From NCBI RefSeq assembly GCF_001570525.1, contig NZ_BBXC01000013.1, positions 356,625 to 420,624 on the forward strand: DNA of 64,000 bases. Direction: 5' to 3'. The notes beneath the pieces are model-generated. The model saw only the letters and a list, made by a program, of their open reading frames with translations, ran no database searches and was not told the DNA's origin. Position numbers and translations under genes: made by a program. This DNA is from Herbidospora sakaeratensis. GTDB taxonomy: Bacteria > Actinomycetota > Actinomycetes > Streptosporangiales > Streptosporangiaceae. Below, piece by piece: positions 45,966-54,114 of this stretch (position 1 is its first letter; every line of letters starts with the position of its first letter).

Positions 45966-46190
45966 TCAGCCCTGGTTCAGCTGGGCCAGCACGCCGGCCC
46001 GGCTCGCGTCCTCGCTGGCGAGCACACCTCCGTTGGCCACGTCGTCGGCTGTGATCTCGCTGAACACCATGCGGACATCCTGCCGGCGGGCTCCGAGGAT
46101 CTCGACGGCGTGGTCGGCTACCGCTCGGGCAAAGGCCTTGCGTTGCTCCAGCGACCGGCCCGCGAGTAGTTCGACGGTGATGTTGGGCAT
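45966..46190 (-). CDS. 4-oxalocrotonate tautomerase-family enzyme
   Basis: 74 aa from ATG 46190, preceded by GGGAGG. It begins MPNITVELLAGRSLEQRK, so Pro2, the catalytic base of the family, becomes N-terminal after Met removal. The second half RQDVRMVFSEITADDVANGG fits the beta-alpha-beta fold of small tautomerases. It should isomerise an enol or keto acid. A perfect GTTCAC-CAAT-GTGAAC palindrome 41 bp upstream ties it to the IclR regulon and suggests work on a keto-acid of uronate breakdown. Confidence 0.88.
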   Translation of the reverse strand: MPNITVELLAGRSLEQRKAFARAVADHAVEILGARRQDVRMVFSEITADDVANGGVLASEDASRAGVLAQLNQG

Positions 46191-46230
46191 GCGTCCTCCC
46201 TCTGACTGGCTGTCCAGCATACGGGCTTCA

Positions 46231-46246
46231 GTTCACCAATGTGAAC
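46231..46246. promoter_or_regulatory. Perfect IclR-type operator GTTCAC-CAAT-GTGAAC
   Basis: Six-base arms are exactly inverted around a 4-base spacer. The same GTGAAC half-sites recur upstream of kduI and iclR. A half-site GTTCAC at 46293-46298 lies next to a TTGACA (46303-46308) that could be a -35 box for the rightward ycnI gene. Confidence 0.7.
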
Positions 46247-46371
46247 GAACGTTACATCGCAGCACATGGAGGCGCAATGCAAGCCCTCGCGAGTTCACAT
46301 ACTTGACATAGGTTCGGCATGTTGGTCGAATCGGGGCGACCCCGGATCGGGCTTCGGCGCGAGGATGCGAC

Positions 46372-47091
46372 ATGCGGCGCAATGACATCGGATCTGCTCA
46401 CGTGGCTCGGACACGGTTGCGGCGCCTCATGTACGCCGGCGCCGCCGCGCTCGTCGTCGTCCTGGTCGGCATCCCGTCTCCGGCAAGCGCCCACGTGACC
46501 GTCACGCCTTCCACAACCGCAGCCGGTGCTCACGCCGTGCTCCAGTTCAGCGTCGGGCACGGCTGCGAGAATTCGCCCACCACCAGAATCACCATTCAGC
46601 TTCCGGCGCAGATCACCTCGGTGGCCCCCACCCGGACAGCGAGTTGGACGATCGCGAAGCAGACGGAAGTGGTGAGCCCACCGGTCCTGGACGCCCACGG
46701 CGACCAGATCGTGCAACGGGTCGCGTCAGTCACGTTCAGTGCGGAGATCCCGCTGCCAGACGGCTACCGCGAGGTCTTCGAACTCGCTGTCACACTGCCC
46801 GAGGCCAAGGGCACCAGGCTCGTCTTTCCGACCATTCAAACCTGCGAGCGTGGCGAAGCCGCCTGGACAGAGGTTCCACAAGACGGGCACGACGTCGGAG
46901 AGCTCGAGTTGCCCGCTCCGAGCTTCGTCGTCTCCGAACCCGCCGGCGACGCGCACCACCACGCGAGTGCCAGGAACACTCAGGCCACCGCGGGAGGGGA
47001 CGGCGTCTTGACGTTCGCCGCGCTGACGCTCGGCGTACTCGGCTCGGTCCTCGGCGGCGCGGCGCTCGTTCGACAGCGCCACCTGACATGA
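46372..47091 (+). CDS. YcnI-domain copper-binding membrane-anchored protein
   Basis: 239 aa with GAGG before the ATG. A signal peptide (MYAGAAALVVVLVGIPSPASA) is followed at once by HVTVTPSTTAAGAHAVLQF, so His is the mature N-terminus, the copper-binding feature of YcnI/DUF1775 proteins; VGHGCENSPTTRITIQLPAQ and the IPLPDGYREVFELAVTLPEA segment match that family. A His-rich stretch (GDAHHHASARN) and a C-terminal membrane helix with basic tail (ALTLGVLGSVLGGAALVRQR) complete it. It is coupled (ATGA) to copCD and should take part in copper delivery or handling outside the membrane. Confidence 0.9.
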   Translation: MRRNDIGSAHVARTRLRRLMYAGAAALVVVLVGIPSPASAHVTVTPSTTAAGAHAVLQFSVGHGCENSPTTRITIQLPAQITSVAPTRTASWTIAKQTEVVSPPVLDAHGDQIVQRVASVTFSAEIPLPDGYREVFELAVTLPEAKGTRLVFPTIQTCERGEAAWTEVPQDGHDVGELELPAPSFVVSEPAGDAHHHASARNTQATAGGDGVLTFAALTLGVLGSVLGGAALVRQRHLT

Positions 47092-48764
47092 TCCACCGGC
47101 GGGCCGGGCGAATCCGGGCAGCAGTAGTGCTGATCCTGGCCTTCGTCCCCGCGCTGCTGCTCAGCTTCCCTCAGCCGGCGCACGCGCACGCGCACCTCAT
47201 CAGCACAGACCCGGCACAGGGGGCGGTGCTGCCGACCGCGCCGGGCCGGGTCGTGTTCACCTTCGACGAGGCGGTACGCGGTGTCCCGGGCGGTGTGCAG
47301 GTCTTCGGCTCGAAAGGTGAGCTGGTGGCGGCCGAGCCCAACGTCAAGGGCGCCGAGCTCGAAGTCGTTCTCTCAGCACCGCTGGGCGACGGCACGACCG
47401 TGATCACCTGGAGGGTCGTCTCCGCGGACGGGCATCCGATCAGCGGAGCCCTCACGTTCTCCGTCGGCGCGCCGACCACGGTCGTCACCCCGCCTTCGAC
47501 TGGCTCGAGCGCCGTCCCCGAGGTCTCCTGGCCGCTGACGCTGGCCCGTACGGTGGGCTACGTCGGCCTTCTTCTCGCCACCGGACTTGTCGCGTTCGCT
47601 GCGATGTTCCTGCCTGCGGAGGCTTACGCCGACCGTGCTCGGCGCCGCATCACCGTCTCGGCGCGTTCCGCCGCGGCCGTCGCCGCCGGAGCCTGGCTCA
47701 CCGCGGTGCCGATCACCGCACTCTACGTGCTCGGAGGCGGGGCGGGCCTGCTCCTCGAGGGCGCGACATGGTCGTCGGTGCCGCTGACCGAGTACGCCGT
47801 CGCCACGACCGTCGCCGGTGGACTCGTGCTGGCTGTGGCACTGCTCGGGCACGGACCGGCGGCGCGACGGCGTCGCCTCGCGGCGGTCGCGGCAGCCTCG
47901 ATCGCGGCCACGGCTCCCGCCCTGGTGGGGCACACGCGCGCGGCGAGCCCCGAACTGCTCGTCATCGGCGCGGACGCACTGCACCTCCTCGCGGGCAGCA
48001 TCTGGCTTGGCGGAATCACCGGTCTTGTGCTCACCTTGCCGACCTTCTCGAGCCGGGGCGCTGCCGCGGCCGAGGTGCTCACTCGGTTCTCCACCACGGC
48101 CGCCGGCGTCCTCGTGGTTCTGGTCGCCACCGGATCGCTACTCGTGTGGCGAATTCTCGGTTCATGGCCGACGCCGGCCGGTGGCGACTACGGCCGGCTG
48201 GTGCTGGCCAAGATCGCCGTAGTGCTGACAGCCCTCGCGATCGCGGCGTGGAACAGATGGTCGCTCCTGCCGCGGCTCAAGCAGGCATCGAACACCGCCA
48301 ACCGGCAAGGGCTCTCCCAGCAGGTCGTGCGCGCCACCGCGATCGAGGGGACGGTCCTTGCTGCCGCACTGCTTTTGACCGGCGTTCTCGTCGACACGAG
48401 CCCCGAAGGAGACTCCGCGCCCGTGAGCGCGCAAGCGGAGTCCACTGCCGACACTCACACCACGACGCTGGGCGACATCACGGTGCAGGCTTCCCTCACC
48501 CCCCTCGCCCGCGGTCCCAGCACCCTCACCCTTCGGCTGCGCTCCGCCGCCGGTGAACCTGCCGAGGGTGTGGCTCCGCCGGTGATACGCCTGACCTCCG
48601 ACACGGCGACGCTGGGCGCTGTCCCGCTGACGCAGGTGTCAGCGGGCTTCTACACCGCGCAGGTCATGCTCCCGGTACCAGGAACGTGGCGGATGCAGGT
48701 GTCCCTGCGCGTCAGTCAGTTCACCAATCCCGTGGCGGAGCTGAGGTTCGTCGTCAACGGATGA
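47088..48764 (+). CDS. CopC-CopD fusion copper transport protein
   Basis: 558 aa from ATG 47088, overlapping the ycnI stop (ATGA). After a signal peptide ending AHAHAHLIS comes a CopC domain (HLISTDPAQGAVLPTAPGRV with an N-terminal His copper ligand, WRVVSADGHPISGALTFSVG). Then eight membrane helices of CopD follow (for example LARTVGYVGLLLATGLVAFA, GADALHLLAGSIWLGGITGL, AAGVLVVLVATGSLLVWRIL), and a C-terminal extracytoplasmic domain of about 110 residues similar to YtkA (GTWRMQVSLRVSQFTNPVA). With YcnI it forms a typical actinobacterial copper acquisition pair. A longer upstream frame exists but overlaps ycnI. Confidence 0.93.
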   Translation: MIHRRAGRIRAAVVLILAFVPALLLSFPQPAHAHAHLISTDPAQGAVLPTAPGRVVFTFDEAVRGVPGGVQVFGSKGELVAAEPNVKGAELEVVLSAPLGDGTTVITWRVVSADGHPISGALTFSVGAPTTVVTPPSTGSSAVPEVSWPLTLARTVGYVGLLLATGLVAFAAMFLPAEAYADRARRRITVSARSAAAVAAGAWLTAVPITALYVLGGGAGLLLEGATWSSVPLTEYAVATTVAGGLVLAVALLGHGPAARRRRLAAVAAASIAATAPALVGHTRAASPELLVIGADALHLLAGSIWLGGITGLVLTLPTFSSRGAAAAEVLTRFSTTAAGVLVVLVATGSLLVWRILGSWPTPAGGDYGRLVLAKIAVVLTALAIAAWNRWSLLPRLKQASNTANRQGLSQQVVRATAIEGTVLAAALLLTGVLVDTSPEGDSAPVSAQAESTADTHTTTLGDITVQASLTPLARGPSTLTLRLRSAAGEPAEGVAPPVIRLTSDTATLGAVPLTQVSAGFYTAQVMLPVPGTWRMQVSLRVSQFTNPVAELRFVVNG

Positions 48765-48769
48765 TCGAC

Positions 48770-48955
48770 TTTCGCCTTGAACTCCACCTTGGTGGTGGTC
48801 AGCCACGCGCCCGGGCTGGGGGCGGGCCGTCGGCCGGCCATCGCTCCGCGGCAGCCGCGAACGCCTCGGCCGCCGTACCGCCTGGTCAGCGCGGCGACCA
48901 GGCGGGCTCATTCCTCGTGGTGGGCCCGGATGATCGCGGCCCGGACGTGGGCTGC
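48770..48955 (-). pseudogene. Remnant of an ECF sigma factor gene (DUF6596 type)
   Basis: Read on the minus strand in shifting frames, this stretch gives AAHVRAAIIRAHHEE, a stop where Trp is expected, then ARLVAALTRRYG, AAEAFAAAAERWPADGPP and SPGAWLTTT. These are consecutive pieces of the N-terminus of ECF sigma factors that are normally encoded right after a DGPF (YCII) gene. Deletions and frameshifts have broken it, and everything beyond the first 70 residues is missing. Confidence 0.55.
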
Positions 48956-49262
48956 GGGTCCCTCACAGGAACGGCCGCACGGTTGCAGGCCTTCGACCCC
49001 TCGGCGGCGGGCGTGAGCGCCACGTCCAGGTCGGGGCGCCTCGATGATCCAGAAACCGGCGAGGTACTCCTTGGTCTCGACGAAGGGCCCGTCGGTGACG
49101 ATCGCCTCCCCGCCCCGGTTGTCGATGACGGTGGCCGCCTCAGGTGAGCCCAGGCCACCGGCCCTTGGCCTGCAGCCGGTCGTTGAACACGTTGATCGAA
49201 GCGGTCTCCTCCCGGGTGGCCAGATTTCCCGTGTCGTTTATCACGCCCATCAGGTATCGCAC
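48956..49262 (-). pseudogene. Frameshifted YCII-like (DGPF-domain) protein gene
   Basis: From GTG 49262 (AGGAG upstream) the minus strand reads RYLMGVINDTGNLATREETA, NVFNDRLQAKGRWP, then after a frameshift GEAIVTDGPFVETKEYLAGF and WIIEAP, and after a second frameshift DLDVALTPAAEGSKACNRAA. The DGPF and KEYLAGF motifs identify the YCII-related family. Two one-base changes destroy it. It stands 15 bp after the DHFR-like gene, so it was probably co-transcribed with it and with the dead sigma gene. Confidence 0.75.
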
Positions 49263-49277
49263 CGGCAATCATCTCCT

Positions 49278-49868
49278 TCAGCGGCGCTTCGGCCCGGCGC
49301 CTTCGGGAATCTCGCCGTGCAGGTGCGGGACGTACACGAGCTTCTGCGTCCTGCCGTCGAGCACGGTCGACTCGACGAGCTCCAGGTCGAGCTCCACCCC
49401 GTCGTGGAGGAGCGCCGAGCCGCCGGCGCGGCCCGAGACGGCAGGGAAGACGATGACCTCGAGCCGGTCGACGAGACCGGCGGCGAGCAGGGCACGGTTC
49501 AGCGAGATGCTGCCGTGCGAACGCATCGGGACGTCCGTGGTGCGCTTCAGGCGTTCGATCGCCGTCACCGCGTCCTCATCGAACACCGTCGAGTTCCGCC
49601 ACCCGAGGGGTTCCTTGAGCGTGCTGGAGAACACGATCTTCGGCAGCTCGTTCAGGCTGTCGTAGTAGGGCTCGTCGTACTCCGTCACGAACTGCCGGAA
49701 CTCCCGGAACGTCGTCGCGCCGAAGACCAGCACCTGGTCCTGGGCGAAGGTGCGCACCCGGTCCTCGACGATCTCGGGGCCTTCCTTGCCCCAGTAACCG
49801 GGCCAGCCTCTGGCCATGCCGTAGCCGTCGAGGCTGCAGAAGAAGTCGACGGTGAAGGTGGCGCTCAT
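49278..49868 (-). CDS. Dihydrofolate reductase-like (RibD C-terminal) protein
   Basis: 196 aa from ATG 49868, with AGGGAG nine bases upstream. It begins MSATFTVDFFCSLDGYG and continues with QVLVFGATTFREFRQFVTE, PKIVFSSTLKEPLGWRNSTV, MRSHGSISLNRALLAAGLVD and RLEVIVFPAVSGRAGGSALL, the usual order in RibD C-terminal/DHFR-like proteins of actinomycetes. It should bind NADPH; the substrate is unknown and true folate reduction is unlikely. It is followed by dead DGPF and sigma genes, a common trio partner set, so it may be a surviving member of a lost regulatory group. Confidence 0.9.
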   Translation of the reverse strand: MSATFTVDFFCSLDGYGMARGWPGYWGKEGPEIVEDRVRTFAQDQVLVFGATTFREFRQFVTEYDEPYYDSLNELPKIVFSSTLKEPLGWRNSTVFDEDAVTAIERLKRTTDVPMRSHGSISLNRALLAAGLVDRLEVIVFPAVSGRAGGSALLHDGVELDLELVESTVLDGRTQKLVYVPHLHGEIPEGAGPKRR

Positions 49869-49915
49869 GGAGCCACTCCCTTTCTCGCCACCCCCGTTGG
49901 GCGGCTTCACCTCTT

Positions 49916-50365
49916 CTACGAAGACGACCGACCCGAGCCGACACCACCTGCGAGAAAATCGGCGACGATCGCGGTCTGGCCGGCGATCAGGTGACCGACG
50001 CCGGGCAGCAGCCGGACATCCGCCTCGGGAACGTTGGCGCGCATCCGCCGCGCCGTCTCCGGCCCCTTGATGAGGGCGTCGCGGTCGCCCGCGATGACCA
50101 GCACCGGCATCGTCAGACCGGCCTCAGTGAGTTCGGCCATCGGTCGCCCACGGCGCGAAGCGGGGCCGGGGCGCACGTTCCACCGGCCACCAGGCGCGGG
50201 ATCAGGGATCGCCCGCCCGAGCGCGGCCTCGCTTCTGGCCGGCCACATTCCGGCCATAACGGCCGTCCAGCCATGGGCCACGACCATGCCGAAGAGACCG
50301 TGGCCGTGCCCGGCCGTCGCGAACCGGCGTTCCCTGGTAAACGAGGAAGCCCTGGCCCGGCGCAA
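49916..50365 (-). pseudogene. Truncated alpha/beta-hydrolase gene
   Basis: The last 65 residues read TMPVLVIAGDRDALIKGPET, ARRMRANVPEADVRLLPGVG and HLIAGQTAIVADFLAG, which is the C-terminal third of an alpha/beta hydrolase with its acid and His (GVGHL). Upstream residues (AHGWTAVMAGMWPARSEAAL) do not form the expected core, and there is no nucleophile elbow or N-terminal half. No ribosome binding site is apparent. It is probably a remnant. Confidence 0.55.
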
Positions 50366-50496
50366 GAGCAGTTCGACATGGTCAGCGCCGAGAGGAGGGC
50401 TCCGTCGACCTCGGCGACGAGCGGCTGCGACGCCTAAGAAATATAGGCTGCTTCCGATTCCCGTCGCCGATTTCGCAGGGTGCAGGGGGCGTTGGT

Positions 50497-51495
50497 TTGT
50501 CTTCGAGATCGCAACGCGTCCGGGCAGCGTTTGTGTCCCCGTTTCCTCTCTTGCTGTTGTCGGGCCTGGTCTACGCGCTCTATTGGTGGGGCGAGTATCC
50601 CCGGTCTCCGTCCTATGACGACCTGATGCCGTTTCAGGTTGCTGCCGAGCAACCCGCCGACGGCATCTCAGCCACGCTGACCGGCCGCACTCTCGTGGTC
50701 CAGCAGCACACCCGCACCGGTCAGACTCAGCCCTTCTCCGACGATGAACCGGCTTCCGGCTACTTCACCGTCTCCTTCAAGAGCTCCCGGGCCATCCGGC
50801 AAACCTTCCGGTTCGCCATGGACGAGCGGTTGACGCCGACCCGCTTCAGCCTTGGCAAACCCTCACGCGAAGGCAGAAGCGAGTCGGCGTTCCTCCCCAT
50901 CTCCTCTGCCGAGCCGAAACCCGGTGCCGGTCGCAAGCTCACCGCCCGGACGGAGACTGGCAGATCCAACGGCGTCGACGACTTCTCGGTGGTCGTCGTG
51001 CCGGTCCACCAGCCGGCCGGCGAGTACATGCTGACCGTCGCGTTCGATTTCCCGGTGAAAACCGTCCGCTATCACCAGCACTGGGGCGATAACAAGATCT
51101 TCCTTGAGGTCGAGGATTCGCTGTACGACTTCAGGCAGGAGTATCCGGACCTGGACTTTGTCGACACGCAGAAAAGCGCCGCTCCCGTCGCCAGCGAGAT
51201 CCGATACCACGAATCCAACAACAGCATCACGCTCTCCGAGCCTGCACCGGACGTCGAGCTGGCGTCTCTCCGCTCCATGCGATGGGTCCGCGACAACGGC
51301 GGCATCTCAGTACAGTTCCTGGCCGTCGACAACACCATCACCTTCTGGATGGACCGGATCGCGGACATCGCCATCCTGATCCTGGGCGCGGCCATCGGTA
51401 TCCTCATCACCCCGAGAGGGCGCGCGCCCTGCCCCCGGGACCGCTCATTTGCAGCAAGTGCGCGAACCCTGATTGCCGACCATGTCACATCCTGA
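50497..51495 (+). CDS. Unknown membrane protein with large extracellular domain
   Basis: 332 aa from TTG 50497, with AGGGGGC seven bases upstream. One membrane span near residues 14-30 (FPLLLLSGLVYALYWWG) and a second near 285-303 (RIADIAILILGAAIGILI) enclose about 250 polar residues with beta-strand character (FTVSFKSSRAIRQTFRFAMD, GEYMLTVAFDFPVKTVRYHQ). The ends would be cytoplasmic and the middle outside. No catalytic motif and no family are recognised. It is a single gene flanked by decayed genes and the lower-GC aminotransferase. Confidence 0.65.
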   Translation: MSSRSQRVRAAFVSPFPLLLLSGLVYALYWWGEYPRSPSYDDLMPFQVAAEQPADGISATLTGRTLVVQQHTRTGQTQPFSDDEPASGYFTVSFKSSRAIRQTFRFAMDERLTPTRFSLGKPSREGRSESAFLPISSAEPKPGAGRKLTARTETGRSNGVDDFSVVVVPVHQPAGEYMLTVAFDFPVKTVRYHQHWGDNKIFLEVEDSLYDFRQEYPDLDFVDTQKSAAPVASEIRYHESNNSITLSEPAPDVELASLRSMRWVRDNGGISVQFLAVDNTITFWMDRIADIAILILGAAIGILITPRGRAPCPRDRSFAASARTLIADHVTS

Positions 51496-51621
51496 AGGTG
51501 ATCCTTCGCCCGTCCTGATCACGCCCTGGGACTGACATGTGGTCGCCGGCCGGAGGATCTCCTGCACCCACACCCTGGTTGGTTCGGGCCGCGCCGGGCT
51601 GGCCGATGTGGCGGTTATCGC

Positions 51622-52950
51622 CTAAGCGGCGTCGTACACGTAGCCGGCACTCGCTATTCGTGACAGTGCATCGCCCAAGACTTCAACGCTGGGGCCAAGG
51701 AACATCCGCAAATAAGGCAGATGGTTCACCCTGCCACTCAAAGGCCACGGCCAGACGGATCCCAGCATGACTCCTGTTTCCGAAAAACAAGAGCGCCGGA
51801 ATGCCTCGACGCTCTCGGGCGAACCGGAATATTTCTCCGGGACGGCGAAGAGAGAGTATGACGTACATTCTCCTGCGTGAATTTTGTCGGCAGGATATCC
51901 GAGATCCTGCTCAAAGGTTGTTTTGAAGAACTGGCGCTTACGCTTGTATTCCTGTCGCTGTTCGGCCAGGAAGGCGTCTGCCGAGTCCCCGGCCAGCCAC
52001 CGAGCCATGGCAGCCTGCAGCACACCTCCGTGAGACAAGCTGTGCTGGAGGCGAAAGCCGTTCACGAGAAGATCGAGCACGGGAGGGGAGGCCACCATCA
52101 GGCCCAGCCCCCATCCGCTGCAGTGAAACTGCTTACCTAATGACCGAACCGCCAGCCACGGGAGGTCCCGAGCGATGCGTTCATTCTGCACCGCTTGCAG
52201 TAGGAGCTGCAGAGACGAGGTGGGCGTGACTCCTTCGTCGTGTACGGCGTAATACGCATCGTCCAGCAGGATCGGGACTTCATATTCTATCGCCAGGGAA
52301 ACCGCGCCCCTGACGAAAGATGCATCCCAGTTTACGGCAGTTGGATTGTGCTGAGCGTTGAGGATAATGATGCCCGGTCTCACGCGCGTGGATCTGCAGG
52401 CGGACACGACCAGCTGTCGAAGGTCGTCGATACTTGGGCGAAACTCCCTCTCGGGAGTCAATGAAACGTACTCTGTGGCGTAGCCCAGCGGCCCGAAGAC
52501 TCCGGCATAGTCCCAGCTTGGCCCAGCGGCGAAGACGATGGGTTGGCGACCATCGTCGTATCGATTCAGGAGAAGTCGCGCGAAATCGCTCATCGCCTGC
52601 CGCGTGCCGTTCCAGGTAATACTCACTTCGTAGGAATCGCCCTCTTCCGCGACTTCATCCAGTCGGTGTTCAGCTCGGATTCGGCGAGAAGCCACTTGGT
52701 GGAGCTCCGGGATGCCGTACATTGAAAGATGATACCCGTGGGAGTGGATCTCGGTCGTCTTGAGTTCAGCTGCGAGCCCCGGAGCGATCTCGCTCCATGT
52801 TTCACCGATTGCAAGATAGATCGGATGTCCGTACGGCGCGCCATTTCCAATGTACTCGCCCAGTGAGATCACATCTGGATTCGGCATCGGCAGGGAAGGC
52901 TTGGCGATAATTCTAGAAAACGGCACATTCATGGGCGCACGGTCCTTCAT
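51622..52950 (-). CDS. PLP-dependent aminotransferase class I/II-like enzyme
   Basis: 442 aa from ATG 52950; ATG 52932 is an alternative, and neither has a strong ribosome binding site. It is a fold-type-I PLP enzyme: SYEVSITWNGTRQAMSDFAR, IIILNAQHNPTAVNWDA (Asn binding the cofactor), VPILLDDAYYAVHDEG (Asp-Tyr pair) and VRSLGKQFHCSGWGLGLMVA with the Schiff-base Lys. The C-terminal half is less typical. Similar architecture occurs in amino-acid-modifying enzymes such as PLP-dependent arginine oxidases, which I cannot confirm or exclude. The base composition is visibly lower in GC than its neighbours, with many AAT, ATA and TTA-like codons, suggesting recent transfer. It has no operon partner. 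Confidence 0.85.
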   Translation of the reverse strand: MKDRAPMNVPFSRIIAKPSLPMPNPDVISLGEYIGNGAPYGHPIYLAIGETWSEIAPGLAAELKTTEIHSHGYHLSMYGIPELHQVASRRIRAEHRLDEVAEEGDSYEVSITWNGTRQAMSDFARLLLNRYDDGRQPIVFAAGPSWDYAGVFGPLGYATEYVSLTPEREFRPSIDDLRQLVVSACRSTRVRPGIIILNAQHNPTAVNWDASFVRGAVSLAIEYEVPILLDDAYYAVHDEGVTPTSSLQLLLQAVQNERIARDLPWLAVRSLGKQFHCSGWGLGLMVASPPVLDLLVNGFRLQHSLSHGGVLQAAMARWLAGDSADAFLAEQRQEYKRKRQFFKTTFEQDLGYPADKIHAGECTSYSLFAVPEKYSGSPESVEAFRRSCFSETGVMLGSVWPWPLSGRVNHLPYLRMFLGPSVEVLGDALSRIASAGYVYDAA

Positions 52951-53184
52951 GTGTTTATCATCACCAGGCAATGGGGTTACATTGACCCGTCTGCCGCATT
53001 TTTCAACAAAGTGCTTGTCATCTTGCGAGGCCCGCCTGAGCATGCTCAGGCAGGCGCTGAACGGGATCGCCTTTTTGAGGAAGCTCCCGGGCCACGGTGC
53101 AGATGTCGCAATCCATCACCGAACCCGAAGGCCTTTCTCATTCCAGGACGTTCATCCGTGTCGCCATGTACTCGACCTCCGTGG

Positions 53185-53934
53185 TCAGTACAGTCCGCCG
53201 CCCGGCGCGACGGCCTCGACCAGCACCGCGTGCGGGTTGGCGAGGTAGTCGTCGAAGAACGCGCGAGGGGCGTCCGGGGAGACCCTCAACGGGTGCCAGC
53301 GGACGTCGGTGTAGCCGGCATCCGCGATCACCTCGCGGTAGGTCCGCTCCGACCAGTACCGCAGGGAGACCGACACGGTCGAGCCGCCGACGGCGACGTT
53401 CAGCGTGGCAGGATCGCCGTCCACAGGGTGGAGCGGCCAGTCGAGGGAGAAGCCGTACTTGCCCGGGCTCGGCCCGGACGGGTCCATCGCCGGGTTGGGG
53501 ATCAGCGTGAGCAGGCGGCCTCCGGGACGCAGGTTGGCCGCCATCGCGTCGCACATGGCCCGCATGTGGTCCAAGTCCACCGCGTAGTGCAGGAGGTAGG
53601 TTGCGGCGACCACGTCGAACTCGCCGAGCACGGGCATCCGCGCCGCGTCGTGGACGTGGTAGACGATGCCGCGCGGTTGCTCCTCCTCTGCCGATCGGCC
53701 CAGCCGGACCATCTCGGCCGAGGAGTCCACCCCGACCACCTGGCCGGCCCCCAGGTCGGCGAACCGGCGGGTGTAGAAGCCCTCACCGCAGGCGACGTCC
53801 AGGACACGCAGGCCGTCGGCCGGGCCGAGCGTGTCGAGCAGGGAGTGGGCCTCGACGAGCGTGCGGAAGGCCGCGAGGTCGGCCTGCTGGTAGGACTCCG
53901 CCACTTGGTCGTACTGGTCGACGTGCAGGGTCAT
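53185..53934 (-). CDS. SAM-dependent class I methyltransferase
   Basis: 249 aa from ATG 53934, preceded by GGAGG six bases upstream. Motif I is RVLDVACGEGFYTRRFADLG, the acidic loop VGVDSSAEMVRLGRSAEEEQ and motif post-II VVAATYLLHYAVDLDHMRAM; motif III is NLRPGGRLLTLIPNPAMDPS. It belongs to Methyltransf_11/25-like enzymes that methylate small molecules. It is divergent from the first LAL regulator, and a GAGTA-N5-TACTC inverted repeat lies between them, which connects it to the prenyltransferase group. Substrate unknown; a prenylated aromatic compound is a reasonable guess. Confidence 0.92.
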   Translation of the reverse strand: MTLHVDQYDQVAESYQQADLAAFRTLVEAHSLLDTLGPADGLRVLDVACGEGFYTRRFADLGAGQVVGVDSSAEMVRLGRSAEEEQPRGIVYHVHDAARMPVLGEFDVVAATYLLHYAVDLDHMRAMCDAMAANLRPGGRLLTLIPNPAMDPSGPSPGKYGFSLDWPLHPVDGDPATLNVAVGGSTVSVSLRYWSERTYREVIADAGYTDVRWHPLRVSPDAPRAFFDDYLANPHAVLVEAVAPGGGLY

Positions 53935-53991
53935 GGTGCCTCCGATCCGAACTCTTGCGCCGAGTCTCACGGCGGCCGGAACGCGGGGCCT

Positions 53992-54006
53992 GAGTAGTCG
54001 GTACTC
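53992..54006. promoter_or_regulatory. GAGTA-N5-TACTC box 1
   Basis: GAGTAGTCGGTACTC, a perfect 5-bp inverted repeat with 5-base spacer, lies 58 bp upstream of the methyltransferase start and 109 bp upstream of the first LAL regulator. The same motif recurs at 58050 and 58096 and in weaker form at 60832 and 63903. Confidence 0.65.
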
Positions 54007-54114
54007 GACCGGAGGATCACCTTCGCGGCGGGCCGGATGTGATGGCGCGGACGCCTTGCGTCCCTCCGGCGGCCGGTTACTCTCGTTGGAGATCTCCTCG
54101 ACGCGAGGGTCACC

